The notes beneath the pieces were generated by a model. That model saw only the letters and a program-made list of their open reading frames with translations, made no database searches and was not told where the DNA came from. Positions 26,546 to 34,965 of a stretch of DNA of 64,000 nt are shown here, one piece after another; position 1 is the stretch's first letter; every line of letters begins with the position of its first letter. The stretch is taken from contig NZ_JBBYXL010000007.1 of assembly GCF_039655865.1 (NCBI RefSeq), forward strand, positions 350,047-414,046, given 5' to 3'. Source of the stretch: Prosthecobacter sp. SYSU 5D2 (GTDB lineage Bacteria > Verrucomicrobiota > Verrucomicrobiia > Verrucomicrobiales > Verrucomicrobiaceae). Position numbers and translations under genes: made by a program.

Positions 26546-26588
26546 AAAAGGGGTTTCAAAACACGCTGCGGTCAGTTATATTGCTGTT

Positions 26589-26852
26589 ATGTCAGTCAAG
26601 GAGTCCATCATCCAAAACCTGTATGGCCTGTCCGAAAAGGATCTGGAGCAAGTGGCCGATTTTGTGAACCGGCTGAACCAGGATGCAGATGATGATTTCG
26701 AAGTGAAATCTGCGGATCCGCAAAGGGAGGCGCTGGAGGATATTCTGGAGGCGAGGGACAAAGGGCCGTTTATTCCAGTCCCCGACAATTTGACGGAAAT
26801 CGTCATGGAAAAGGTCAGGCAACGCTTAAGTGCTCAAGGACATCATGCCTGA
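26589..26852 (+). CDS. Putative antitoxin of a ParE-type toxin-antitoxin module
   Basis: This 87-residue acidic protein (SVKESIIQNLYGLSEKDLEQ at the start, KVRQRLSAQGHHA at the end) has no domain I recognise. It is called an antitoxin because it is small, immediately upstream, and overlaps the toxin gene. The central LNQDADDDFEVKSADP stretch is probably disordered, as is common for the toxin-neutralising part. In other modules the first gene represses the pair. The usual Phd, ParD or RelB signatures are not clear. Confidence 0.55.
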   Translation: MSVKESIIQNLYGLSEKDLEQVADFVNRLNQDADDDFEVKSADPQREALEDILEARDKGPFIPVPDNLTEIVMEKVRQRLSAQGHHA

Positions 26853-27183
26853 GCCTGTCAAAGATATTCATCCAGAGGTCATCTCCCTGGATTTAGTGGA
26901 TATCGCTTCGGGCATTGCCATGGACAATCCCGTAGCAGCCAAGGCAGTCGTGGACAGCATCAAAGAAATGTTTGGCGAACTCGCTTCGCAGCCTTCTATG
27001 GGCACCCTGTATCACCCGGGGAGGAAGGTGCTGAAAGGCATTCGCATGATTCCCGCATCGCCGTATCGGAACTATCTGATCTTTTATCGGCCACTGCCGG
27101 AGGATGCGGGGGTGCGCATTCTGTATGTGTTGCATGGGGCAAGGGACCTTGCCCAATATATGCAGGACTCGGGCAGGCAGTAA
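26845..27183 (+). CDS. ParE/RelE-family toxin
   Basis: The ATG at 26845 overlaps the upstream stop by eight bases and gives 112 residues; a GTG at 26830 would add five. The C-terminal block is typical of ParE: KGIRMIPASPYRNYLIFYRP followed by VRILYVLHGARDLAQYM, with the VLHGARD motif that ends the ParE fold. ParE proteins inhibit gyrase, whereas RelE members cleave mRNA; the RD ending favours ParE. The FGELASQPSMGTLYHPGRK segment lies in the usual middle part. Confidence 0.75.
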   Translation: MPEPVKDIHPEVISLDLVDIASGIAMDNPVAAKAVVDSIKEMFGELASQPSMGTLYHPGRKVLKGIRMIPASPYRNYLIFYRPLPEDAGVRILYVLHGARDLAQYMQDSGRQ

Positions 27184-27226
27184 TTGCCAGTGGCATTTGA
27201 GGCGGGGGCTTTTATGGTTGGGGGCC

Positions 27227-27586
27227 ATGTCTGAATCTGAACCCCGTTATGCTGTTGCCCAGTTGGATGAGCTGCCACCGATCCCCTGTCCTTGCGGGCA
27301 GGCGCGGCGGGCTTTTAAGGAGCCGTGGAATACGCTGGCGACGGTGCACCTGACGGACATCCATGCGGATGCGAAGCTGCACTATCACAAGAAAATGACG
27401 GAGATCTACATCGTCCTGGAGGGCGAGGGGTATCTGGAGCTGGACGGGGAAAGAATTCCGCTGAAGCCGATGACGTCGGTGATGATCCGGCCGGGGTGTG
27501 TCCACCGGGCGGTGGGGAACCTGCGCATCATCAATGTGCCGATGCCGCCGTTTGATCCGGCGGATGAGTTTGAGGTGGAAGGGTAA
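27227..27586 (+). CDS. Cupin domain protein
   Basis: The start at ATG 27227 gives 119 residues forming one small beta-barrel cupin. The metal-binding first motif is HYHKKMTEIYIVLEGEGYLEL near residues 50-69, and the second is IRPGCVHRAVG near 86. Cupins act as small dioxygenases, isomerases or sugar-sensing proteins; nothing here narrows that down. The N-terminal ELPPIPCPCGQ holds two cysteines that could bind a metal. It follows the toxin gene by 43 bases. Confidence 0.75.
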   Translation: MSESEPRYAVAQLDELPPIPCPCGQARRAFKEPWNTLATVHLTDIHADAKLHYHKKMTEIYIVLEGEGYLELDGERIPLKPMTSVMIRPGCVHRAVGNLRIINVPMPPFDPADEFEVEG

Positions 27587-27590
27587 AAAA

Positions 27591-27613
27591 ATGACGAATG
27601 ACGAAATGACGAA
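27591..27613. repeat. Short tandem repeat ATGACGA(A), three copies
   Basis: Three consecutive units are seen at 27591-27597, 27598-27605 and 27606-27613, directly after the cupin stop codon. The units are 7-8 bases long. No function is evident. Confidence 0.7.
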
Positions 27614-27669
27614 TCATCCCGTGAAGCGGGAACGATGAAGCCTCAAGCTTGGAGGATGCCAGGGACGAA

Positions 27670-28266
27670 TTACCGGCGCATGCCCTGAACGCGGGATTGC
27701 ATTTCTTCGAGGACGGGGGCGAGCTCCATTTTGACTTTGGTTGGGGCTTCGCGGAGGAAGAGGATGGGGTCTTCGGCGATCATGAATTCCATGAACTCGC
27801 GGTCCTGGTCGGAGAGGCGGTCGCCTTCGGCGGAGGTGCCCCGGAGGTTCTTGAGGTCGTTGCGGATGCGGCCAACGAGGCGTTTGCGCTCTTCTTCGGG
27901 AATGAGTTTGAGGCCTTTGCTGATGCTCTCGAAATAGGGCTCGACGGTGCGGTTGACGTATTCTTTTTGCTCCTCTTCGATGAGGCTGGCAAAGAAGCGG
28001 TCAATGGATTCCTGGGCGTCTTCGCGCAGGCGGCGGCGCTGCTGGGTGTCCAGGCGGTTGAGGTTGGTGATGACCTGGTTGAGGTAAAGACGGCGGGATT
28101 CGGGGCTGCCTTCGGGGCCTTTTAACCACGGGGCTTGTTCGACAAGGACAATGACTTTTTCCGGCCAGGAGACGAGGTGATCCGTCTGATGCATGATGAC
28201 GGCGACGGCGCTCCAGATGAGGGCGAGGAGCACGGCGGCAGTGAGCCAGATGCGGCGCGGTTTCAT
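27670..28266 (-). CDS. Membrane-anchored protein of unknown function
   Basis: The 198-residue protein has one N-terminal membrane helix (IWLTAAVLLALIWSAVAVIM), and the rest is highly charged and helical. Segments include LNRLDTQQRRRLREDAQES near 69 and YFESISKGLKLIPEEERKRL near 112. It probably sits in the periplasm as a helical bundle. Its ATG overlaps the murJ stop as ATGA, so it is coupled to murJ and may work with lipid II export or cell-wall synthesis. That link is inferred only from position. Confidence 0.6.
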   Translation of the reverse strand: MKPRRIWLTAAVLLALIWSAVAVIMHQTDHLVSWPEKVIVLVEQAPWLKGPEGSPESRRLYLNQVITNLNRLDTQQRRRLREDAQESIDRFFASLIEEEQKEYVNRTVEPYFESISKGLKLIPEEERKRLVGRIRNDLKNLRGTSAEGDRLSDQDREFMEFMIAEDPILFLREAPTKVKMELAPVLEEMQSRVQGMRR

Positions 28267-29882
28267 GACTTGGGACGGAAGCGCTTGGACAGGATGCCGA
28301 TGAATTCGCCAGCCTCAGGAACGCGCAGGAGCTGGGTGACGAGGAAGTAAACAAAGGCTGCGGTGCCGATGGTGAGGCTGAGCAGGGTGAACTGGGTGAT
28401 GAAGCGCATTTCGGCCCAGTCTGCCAGGACGGTCATGCGGGCTGCGATGCAGACGCCAGCCATGAAAAGGGTGCCAGTGATGAGCTTGGCCAGGGTGATG
28501 CTGAGGGTGCGGGTCTCCAGGCCATGGGCGAACTTGCGCATGCAGAGGTAAAGGGTGGTGAAATTGGCCGCGAGACCGATGGCGGTGGCCCAGGCGAGAG
28601 AGGTGTGGTCCCAGCCGAGAATGAAGATGGAGGTGTAGTTGAGGACCAGATTGAGGGCGATGACGCCGAGGCTGATCATCATGGGGATGAAACGTTTATC
28701 TATCGTATAGAAGGCGGGCTGGAGGACCTTGATGGCGGAATAAAAGACGAGGCCAAAAGCATAGGCCTGCAAGGGGCCGGCGGTCATCGCCACATCATAA
28801 GCGGTGAATTTACCATGCTCAAAGAGGATGGAGATGATGGGCTGGGCGAGGAGGGAAAGGCCAACAGCGCAGGGCAGGGTAAGGAAGAGGACGAGGCGCA
28901 GGCCTTTGGCCAGGGCGGTGCGGAAGGCGGGGGACATTCCCTCCGTGGCCAGGCGGGAGAGCATGGGCAGCGTGACGGTGGCAACGGCAACGCCGAAGAG
29001 GCCGAGGGGGAGCTGCTGGAGGCGCTGGGCATTGGCCAGCCAGGCCAGTGAGGACTCGGCACCGGGGGTGTAGGAGGCGAAGATGGAATTCAGCAGGACG
29101 GAGATCTGGGTGCCGCTGGCGGCCAACATGGAGGGCCACATGAGGCGAAGTACATCGCGCACACCGCTGTCCTTCCAGCCGAAGTCGAGACCGAAGCGAA
29201 AACCGACGCGGTAAAGAGAAGGAAGCTGGACGAGGAGCTGGAGCACACCGCCAATAAGCGTGCCGATGGCAAATCCGGTGAGGCCTTTTTCCGTGATCTC
29301 TCCAGCGCGGAAGCCGGGATCCAGGATCCAGGCCAGGGCGACGCCACCGACGATGCAGCCGAGGTTAAAGAAGGCGGAGGCGACGGCGGGGATGAAGAAG
29401 ATCCGTTTTGAATTGAGCATCCCCATGACCAGGGCGGTCACGGAAACGATGGCGATGAAGGGATACATGATCTGGGCCAGCCAGGTGCCCAGGACTTTGG
29501 CCTCCTCCGTAAGGCCGGGGGTGAGAATGCGGAAGAGAAAGGGGGCTAATACGACGCCGGCCACGGCCACCATGCTCATGAAACAGGCGGCAAGGGAGAG
29601 CATCTTGCGGCCGAGAACCCAGGCGGCTTCATCGCCCTCGCTCTTCATTTTTTTGGAAAAGGTGGTGACGAAGGCGGTGGAGAGGGCGCCCTCGGCAAAG
29701 AGGTCCCGCAGCATGTTGGGCGTGCGGAAGGCGGCGGTGAAGATGCCGGCGAAGGCGGAGCCAAAGAGGCCGTTGAGTAGCTGGTCGCGCACAAGCCCCA
29801 GCACGCGGCTGCAGAGGATGGCGATGGATACGACGCTGGTGCTGCGGGCCTGAGGGCCGGTGTCCTTTTTCTCTTCAGTCAT
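28263..29882 (-). CDS. murJ: Lipid II flippase MurJ
   Basis: MurJ moves the peptidoglycan precursor lipid II across the inner membrane. The 539 residues form about 14 helices of the MOP exporter fold. Conserved features are SRVLGLVRDQLLNGLFG near residues 25-41 and the RTPNMLRDLFAEGALSTAFV block near 53-72. The presence of murJ indicates a peptidoglycan wall, consistent with Verrucomicrobiaceae. The ATG at 29882 is only nine bases downstream of a strong hairpin, which is unusual. Confidence 0.95.
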   Translation of the reverse strand: MTEEKKDTGPQARSTSVVSIAILCSRVLGLVRDQLLNGLFGSAFAGIFTAAFRTPNMLRDLFAEGALSTAFVTTFSKKMKSEGDEAAWVLGRKMLSLAACFMSMVAVAGVVLAPFLFRILTPGLTEEAKVLGTWLAQIMYPFIAIVSVTALVMGMLNSKRIFFIPAVASAFFNLGCIVGGVALAWILDPGFRAGEITEKGLTGFAIGTLIGGVLQLLVQLPSLYRVGFRFGLDFGWKDSGVRDVLRLMWPSMLAASGTQISVLLNSIFASYTPGAESSLAWLANAQRLQQLPLGLFGVAVATVTLPMLSRLATEGMSPAFRTALAKGLRLVLFLTLPCAVGLSLLAQPIISILFEHGKFTAYDVAMTAGPLQAYAFGLVFYSAIKVLQPAFYTIDKRFIPMMISLGVIALNLVLNYTSIFILGWDHTSLAWATAIGLAANFTTLYLCMRKFAHGLETRTLSITLAKLITGTLFMAGVCIAARMTVLADWAEMRFITQFTLLSLTIGTAAFVYFLVTQLLRVPEAGEFIGILSKRFRPKS

Positions 29883-29890
29883 GATGCAAA

Positions 29891-29921
29891 AGCGGCGGCA
29901 CCTTTCGCAGGTGCCGCCGCT
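29891..29921 (-). terminator. Strong hairpin between sulfatase and murJ
   Basis: AGCGGCGGCACCT (29891-29903) is the exact reverse complement of 29909-29921 with a 5-nt loop. On the minus strand it follows the sulfatase stop by 30 bases and is followed by four T residues, as in an intrinsic terminator. The murJ start codon lies eight bases after the stem. Confidence 0.8.
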
Positions 29922-29951
29922 CTGGCAAATGACAAAGCTGGAATTACAAAA

Positions 29952-31478
29952 TCACGGATTGGTGAGGTTGGGTGCCCAGTTGGCTTTTTCGCGGATCTCC
30001 GGGGCCACGCCACTGGCGGGGAAGGTGGTTTTGGCGATGTCCTTCACTTGGGCGGAAAGGCTGGCTACGGTCTCTGCGTGCTCGGGTTTGTCGGCGAGGT
30101 TGGTCAGCTCTTTGGGGTCGGTGTCGTGATCATAAAGTTCACGGCCTTCTTTGCCTTCGTTCCACTCGGTGTAGCGCCAGCGCGGGGTGCGGAGGGAATA
30201 ACCAAAGATGCGTTTGCCCATGGCACCTTTGGCCGGGCTGACGCCGGCTTTCTTGACACCACCGCGCATGACCTGGCTGATGACCCAGCCGCGGCCTTCC
30301 GCTTTGGGATCTTTCAGCATGGGGACGAGGCTCTGACCTTGAAGGTTATCAGGCGCTTTGACGCCGCACAGTTCGGTGAGGGTGGGGTAGAGGTCAATGA
30401 GACCGGAGGGAGCTTTGGTGACGCCGCCTTTGGTCACGCCTGGGCCGGCGATGATGAGGGGCACGCGGGCGCTTTCTTCAAAGAGGCTCTGTTTCTGCCA
30501 CAGGCCGTGCTCGCCCATGTGGTAGCCGTGGTCGCTGGTGAAGACGACGATGGTATTCTCTGCAAGGCCGAGGCGGTCCAGGGCATCGAGAACGATGCCG
30601 GCCTGGGCATCCATGAAGCTGATGCTGGCATAATAAGCTTGGATGCATTGGCGGCGGAGGTCGTCGGTCAGGTTGTCCTGCTCTTTTTTATAACTGCCGA
30701 GACCGTGGGCGGGGATGTCCTTCTGGTCTTCCTCCCAGCCCTGGACGACGGGCATCTGGTCCTTGGGGTAGCCTTCAAACCAGGCTTTGGGCGAGATGTA
30801 AGGCGTGTGCGGGCGGAAGAAACCGAGGGCGAGGAAGAAGGGGCGGGATTTGTCCTTGGCACAGCGCTCCAGCACCCATTCGGCCTCGCGGGCCATCATG
30901 CCGTCGGTGTGCTTTTCTTCGGGATGTGCGGAGGCATGCCAGCTGAGGGTGCCGCCGTAACTGCCGGGGATGAGACTGAAGGTTTCATCCTGGTCCTCCA
31001 TGCGGTCCACCCCGGTAGGATTGATCTCCATTTCCCAGGAGCCGGGATCGTCGTGGCCGTTGGTGCCGATGGAGAGGGGGACGTTGTAGTGGTAAAGCTT
31101 GCCGATGCGGGCTGCGAAGTAGCCGTTCAGCCTGAAGGCTTGGGAAAGGCTGTGATGACTGGGGATGGTTTGGCGAAAAATGAGGGAGTTTTGATAAATG
31201 CCGGTGCTGTTGGGATACAGGCCGGTGAGCATGGAATTGCGGCTGGGACCGCAGAGGGGGAACTGGCAGGCGGCGTTTTCAAAACGCACGCCTCGTGCGG
31301 CCAGCTTGTCCAGATTCGGCGTCTTGACCAGGGGATGGCCGTAGCAGCCGAGGCTGGCATTGAGGTCATCGGAGATGATGAAGAGGACGTTCGGGCGGCT
31401 GCTGTCTGCCGCCATCAAGGCGCAGGGGGCGAGCAGGCCGAGAAAGACGGCATGGAGGAGGGGACGCAGGGACATCAT
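29952..31478 (-). CDS. Secreted sulfatase, iduronate-2-sulfatase-like (CGPSR)
   Basis: The start at ATG 31478 gives 508 residues with a signal peptide (1-23, ALMA). Asp37 and Asp38 begin the metal site in ISDDLNASLGCYG. Cys76 lies in CGPSRNSMLTG, the formylglycine motif. TSDHGYHMGEHGLW near 300 is the second metal site, and the order resembles human iduronate-2-sulfatase (SDDLRPSLGCYG, CAPSR). Members remove 2-O-sulfate from uronic acids or act on sulfated algal polysaccharides; the substrate here is unknown. A strong terminator follows. Confidence 0.9.
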   Translation of the reverse strand: MMSLRPLLHAVFLGLLAPCALMAADSSRPNVLFIISDDLNASLGCYGHPLVKTPNLDKLAARGVRFENAACQFPLCGPSRNSMLTGLYPNSTGIYQNSLIFRQTIPSHHSLSQAFRLNGYFAARIGKLYHYNVPLSIGTNGHDDPGSWEMEINPTGVDRMEDQDETFSLIPGSYGGTLSWHASAHPEEKHTDGMMAREAEWVLERCAKDKSRPFFLALGFFRPHTPYISPKAWFEGYPKDQMPVVQGWEEDQKDIPAHGLGSYKKEQDNLTDDLRRQCIQAYYASISFMDAQAGIVLDALDRLGLAENTIVVFTSDHGYHMGEHGLWQKQSLFEESARVPLIIAGPGVTKGGVTKAPSGLIDLYPTLTELCGVKAPDNLQGQSLVPMLKDPKAEGRGWVISQVMRGGVKKAGVSPAKGAMGKRIFGYSLRTPRWRYTEWNEGKEGRELYDHDTDPKELTNLADKPEHAETVASLSAQVKDIAKTTFPASGVAPEIREKANWAPNLTNP

Positions 31479-31572
31479 AGGTTGAAGGGATGAAACCAGC
31501 GCTGAAACGATGTGCGATGGGGCTTTCTGTCCCTTGTTTTCCTGAGAGGAAGGGCAGCGGGTTGAGCCGCGT

Positions 31573-34500
31573 TTATTCTCCGGCCGACAGGGTCCGGTAG
31601 CGGAGGGCTTCCGCCTGGGCACCGGGGTCCTTTCTTTTGGCCAGACTGCTGACGTATTCGCCGAAGAGCTCATCCTCCTGAGGGGAGAGGGCACGGCTGT
31701 TGGGATCGCTCAGCAGCCAATGCGCCCAACGGATGGCGGTGGGGTGGTCCTGGAGCTTGGTTTTAGGAATTTGGGAGAGGGCACTGCGCACCTCGGCGAG
31801 ACTAAGGGTCTGGGATTTACCGTCTTCCGAAAGCCGCCGGTGGGCGAGCGCCTCGGCGAGGTCCAAAAACCAAGGTGGAAGAATCGAGGGGATTTCCGGC
31901 ATGGGGAGAGAAAACCAGCCCTGGTCCTCCATGCGATAGATCATCGTTTTTCCGTCGGCGCTGACATGGATCTCGGTGAGGCCGCTGCCCTGGCCAAGCC
32001 TGGGGGTGAGGCAATCCCCCGTTTGAGCATCCCAGACGCGGATCTCCCCGGCGTCGGTGACGGTGACGAGGTGGCAGGCGTCAGGACTGAGGGCCAGGGA
32101 GCTGACGAAGGCCTCATGACGGATGGAGATACCGGTGGGCCTGCCGGAGCTGACATTCCAGAGGCGCACCTCCTGGTCGCGGCCAGAGGTAACGGCGAGT
32201 TTGCCGTCATCGGAAATGGTGACGGCACCGACAGCGGGGGGATGAACAAAAGCGGGGCCGAGGGGTTGGAAACCGGCCTTCAGGTCATAGACGGAGACTT
32301 TGCCTTCAGGATCCGCCGTGGCCAGGAGGCTGCCTGCGCGGTTCCAGCCTTTTATTTGGGCGCTATGGATGTTTGCCGGGGCGTCCTCAGGTACGGTGGG
32401 CAGTTCGAGGAAGGACTCTTGAGAACCGGCCAGGTAGCGCCGCGTGGTCATGCGCTGGTGGGTGCTCCAGACTTGAACAGAAGGATCATTGCGCGGGGCG
32501 ACAATGAGCATTGAGCCGTCAGGAGTGACACTGACCTCCGCGATGCTGTGACGCAGGCGGTGCTGGACACGCTCACCAGTAAGGGTGTTCCAAACCTGCA
32601 TCTCGCCATGGCGGGAGACGCTGGTGACCAGCCCTTGCTCAAGAGCCTGGGCGGCGGTGAGAATTTCTCCATCCAGGGCCTGGGCCGGAATGCGGGGCTG
32701 ACCTTTGGTGAGATCCCAGGCGTGCAGATAGCCGCGGCCATCCCCCACCATGAGGGTGGTGGCGTTGGCATTCATGCTCATGCAGATGACGGCGGAGGGA
32801 TGGCCGAGAGGGGTCAGAAGCTCGGTCTCTGTGCGGAAGTTTCCCACATGAACGGTGCCGGAGTAGAGACCGACGGCGATCATTTCACGCTCCCGGTGCA
32901 GGGCGAGAGAGGAGATGCCATCACGCGTTTCAAATGCCTCTCCGACGGGCTTGGCGGTGCTGAGATCCCAGACCAGGGCGCGGCCTTTGGTCTCCTGGCT
33001 TTCCACGGACTGGCCCGTGGCGACGAGGGTGCCAAAGTAATCCAGCTCAATCAAATTAACAGGCAGCTCCGCATCTTTCAGCACCAGTGCCGGGCGTTCC
33101 AGGCGCCCTGTGTCCCAGACGTGGACGGTGCCATTTTCTCCACCCACCGCCAGGGTATGACCATCTCCGGACAAAGCCATGCTAAGGACCGGCTGAGGCA
33201 GCTTGGGACTGAGAGGCTGGCGCTTTCCGTCGGTGAGAGACCAGAGCTCCACCTGGCCGTTATCCATGGCCAGGATGGCATGCTGACCGTCACGTGTGAT
33301 GCGCAGGCAAGTGGCGATGACGCCTTTAGGCAAGGGATGGTCGGTGCGCTGATGGGTGGTTGTGTCCCAGATACTGAGAACCGTGCGGCGGGCTCTTTGC
33401 TTGCCTGGGGACTCCACTGTGGAGACTGCCACGGCCCGCCCTGCCTGCTGGCTGAGGGCGACAAGATGTGCCTCTTTGCTGCCGCTGGGGAGAAGCAGTT
33501 CCGGAGTGGTGGGATGCAGAAGATGGGAGTGCTGCAGCAGGCTCAGGAGGTTGGTCGCGGCCAGGGTATTCCCCGGGTCGGTGCGCAGGGAACGGGTCAG
33601 CCAGGCGACGGATTCGGTATAGTCCCGCCTTTCGGTGAACTGCCGGGCCATCACCTCGTCCGAGCGGGAGTATTCTTTTTTGAGGTTGGCCCCGGCCTCC
33701 TCCGCAGCTTTGCGGTTTTTTTCAGCTTCGAAATATAAAGCAGTGCTGGTGATGCCGCCCGAGAGAACAGCCAGGGCGATGGCGACGCTGGCGGCTACGC
33801 CGACCTGATGCCTGCGGACGAATTTTTTAATGACGTAGGAGCGGCTGGGCGGACAGGCGCGGACCGGCTCGTGATGGAGGTATCGGCGCAGGTCATTGGC
33901 CAGTTCATCCGTGCTGCCGTATCGGCGGGCGGGATCGCGCTCCAGAGCTTTGAGGACGATCCAGTCCAGGTCACCTTTGAGCGAAGGCTCGCGGGAGCTG
34001 GGTTTGGGCGGGTCGCGCTCCACCTGGTCGCGGAGGATCTGGTGGAGGGGTTTTTGAGCCACGTCCATGGGAGTGACGAGGGCCTTGCCCGTCAGTAGCT
34101 CCATGAGGATGGAGCCGAGGGCATAGACATCCGAGCGGGTGTCCACATGGGAGCTGCCGTGCTCGATCTGTTCCGGGCTGATGTAGCCGGGCGTGCCGAC
34201 GAGCTGGTCCATGCCGGTAGCCAGGGTCTGGCTGGCATCCTTTTGTTCCAGCACTTTGGCGATGCCGAAGTCAATGACCTTCGGAATGGGCTGACCGTTT
34301 TCTTCCATCACCATGACGTTGGAAGGCTTCAGGTCACGATGGATGATGCCCTTTTGGTGGGCGTGGTTGACGGCCTGGCAGACGGGAATGAAAAGCTCCA
34401 GGCGCTGGTTGAGCGTCAGTTCTTTTTTGCTGCAATAGGTGGTGATGGACCGCCCGCGTACCAGCTCCATGACGAAATAGGACTGGCCGCGCTCCGTCTC

Positions 34501-34890
34501 CCCAGCATCCAGCACGCGGGAGATGTTGGGGTGCTCCATGAGGGCAAGGGACTGGCGCTCCGTCTCAAAACGGGCGATGACCTGCTGGCTGTCCATGCCG
34601 GCCTTGAGGATCTTGACAGCGACCAGCCGTTGGATGGGATAGACCTGCTCCGCTTTGAACACGAGTCCGAAGCCGCCTTCGCCTAGCTTTTCCAAAAGGC
34701 GGAATTTGCCGTCCAGCCAGCCGTCGTTGTCTTTCAGCAGATCGGCTGAGCGTACACCGCTGCCCCGGGTGCGGGCCATGGCAGAGCGGGTCATGCTGCT
34801 GCGCAAGTTGTTTTCCATTTCCGTGATCACCGTTGGCACGTCATTGCCGTGCTCGGGGCTGTCAGGATTGGATGGGGGCGGAGGAGTCAC
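31573..34890 (-). CDS. Transmembrane serine/threonine protein kinase with WD40 beta-propeller
   Basis: This 1105-residue protein starts with GTG at 34890; ATG 34815 (Met26) is an alternative. The kinase domain (about 64-340) is complete, with GEGGFG at 70-75, Lys93 in AVK, HRDLKPSN at 184-191, DFG at 207-209 and the activation segment VGTPGYISPEQ. A single membrane helix lies at about 363-387, then a charged helical segment. From about 460 to 1010 several WD40-type blades follow, with repeats such as VHVWDT, LHAWDL, VRLWNV and IRVWDAQTG. The propeller would be outside the cytoplasm and could sense a ligand. It is cotranscribable with the sulfatase and CocE-type genes. Confidence 0.92.
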   Translation of the reverse strand: MTPPPPSNPDSPEHGNDVPTVITEMENNLRSSMTRSAMARTRGSGVRSADLLKDNDGWLDGKFRLLEKLGEGGFGLVFKAEQVYPIQRLVAVKILKAGMDSQQVIARFETERQSLALMEHPNISRVLDAGETERGQSYFVMELVRGRSITTYCSKKELTLNQRLELFIPVCQAVNHAHQKGIIHRDLKPSNVMVMEENGQPIPKVIDFGIAKVLEQKDASQTLATGMDQLVGTPGYISPEQIEHGSSHVDTRSDVYALGSILMELLTGKALVTPMDVAQKPLHQILRDQVERDPPKPSSREPSLKGDLDWIVLKALERDPARRYGSTDELANDLRRYLHHEPVRACPPSRSYVIKKFVRRHQVGVAASVAIALAVLSGGITSTALYFEAEKNRKAAEEAGANLKKEYSRSDEVMARQFTERRDYTESVAWLTRSLRTDPGNTLAATNLLSLLQHSHLLHPTTPELLLPSGSKEAHLVALSQQAGRAVAVSTVESPGKQRARRTVLSIWDTTTHQRTDHPLPKGVIATCLRITRDGQHAILAMDNGQVELWSLTDGKRQPLSPKLPQPVLSMALSGDGHTLAVGGENGTVHVWDTGRLERPALVLKDAELPVNLIELDYFGTLVATGQSVESQETKGRALVWDLSTAKPVGEAFETRDGISSLALHREREMIAVGLYSGTVHVGNFRTETELLTPLGHPSAVICMSMNANATTLMVGDGRGYLHAWDLTKGQPRIPAQALDGEILTAAQALEQGLVTSVSRHGEMQVWNTLTGERVQHRLRHSIAEVSVTPDGSMLIVAPRNDPSVQVWSTHQRMTTRRYLAGSQESFLELPTVPEDAPANIHSAQIKGWNRAGSLLATADPEGKVSVYDLKAGFQPLGPAFVHPPAVGAVTISDDGKLAVTSGRDQEVRLWNVSSGRPTGISIRHEAFVSSLALSPDACHLVTVTDAGEIRVWDAQTGDCLTPRLGQGSGLTEIHVSADGKTMIYRMEDQGWFSLPMPEIPSILPPWFLDLAEALAHRRLSEDGKSQTLSLAEVRSALSQIPKTKLQDHPTAIRWAHWLLSDPNSRALSPQEDELFGEYVSSLAKRKDPGAQAEALRYRTLSAGE

Positions 34891-34965
34891 GGCAGGGGGA
34901 ACTGTTCTTCAATGGCACAGCCTCCCGTGCAATTGAAGTGACATTCATATCACCTGCATTGTCCT

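Noticed and set aside
30048..31493. A 481-codon open frame on the plus strand opposite the second sulfatase
   Set aside because: It lies fully antisense to a gene with clear sulfatase motifs. Its Gly/Ala/Val-rich translation has no recognisable domain, as expected for an empty frame in high-GC DNA.
32548..33738. A 396-codon frame opposite the WD40 kinase
   Set aside because: The WD40 repeats on the minus strand explain the region; the antisense frame is compositional.
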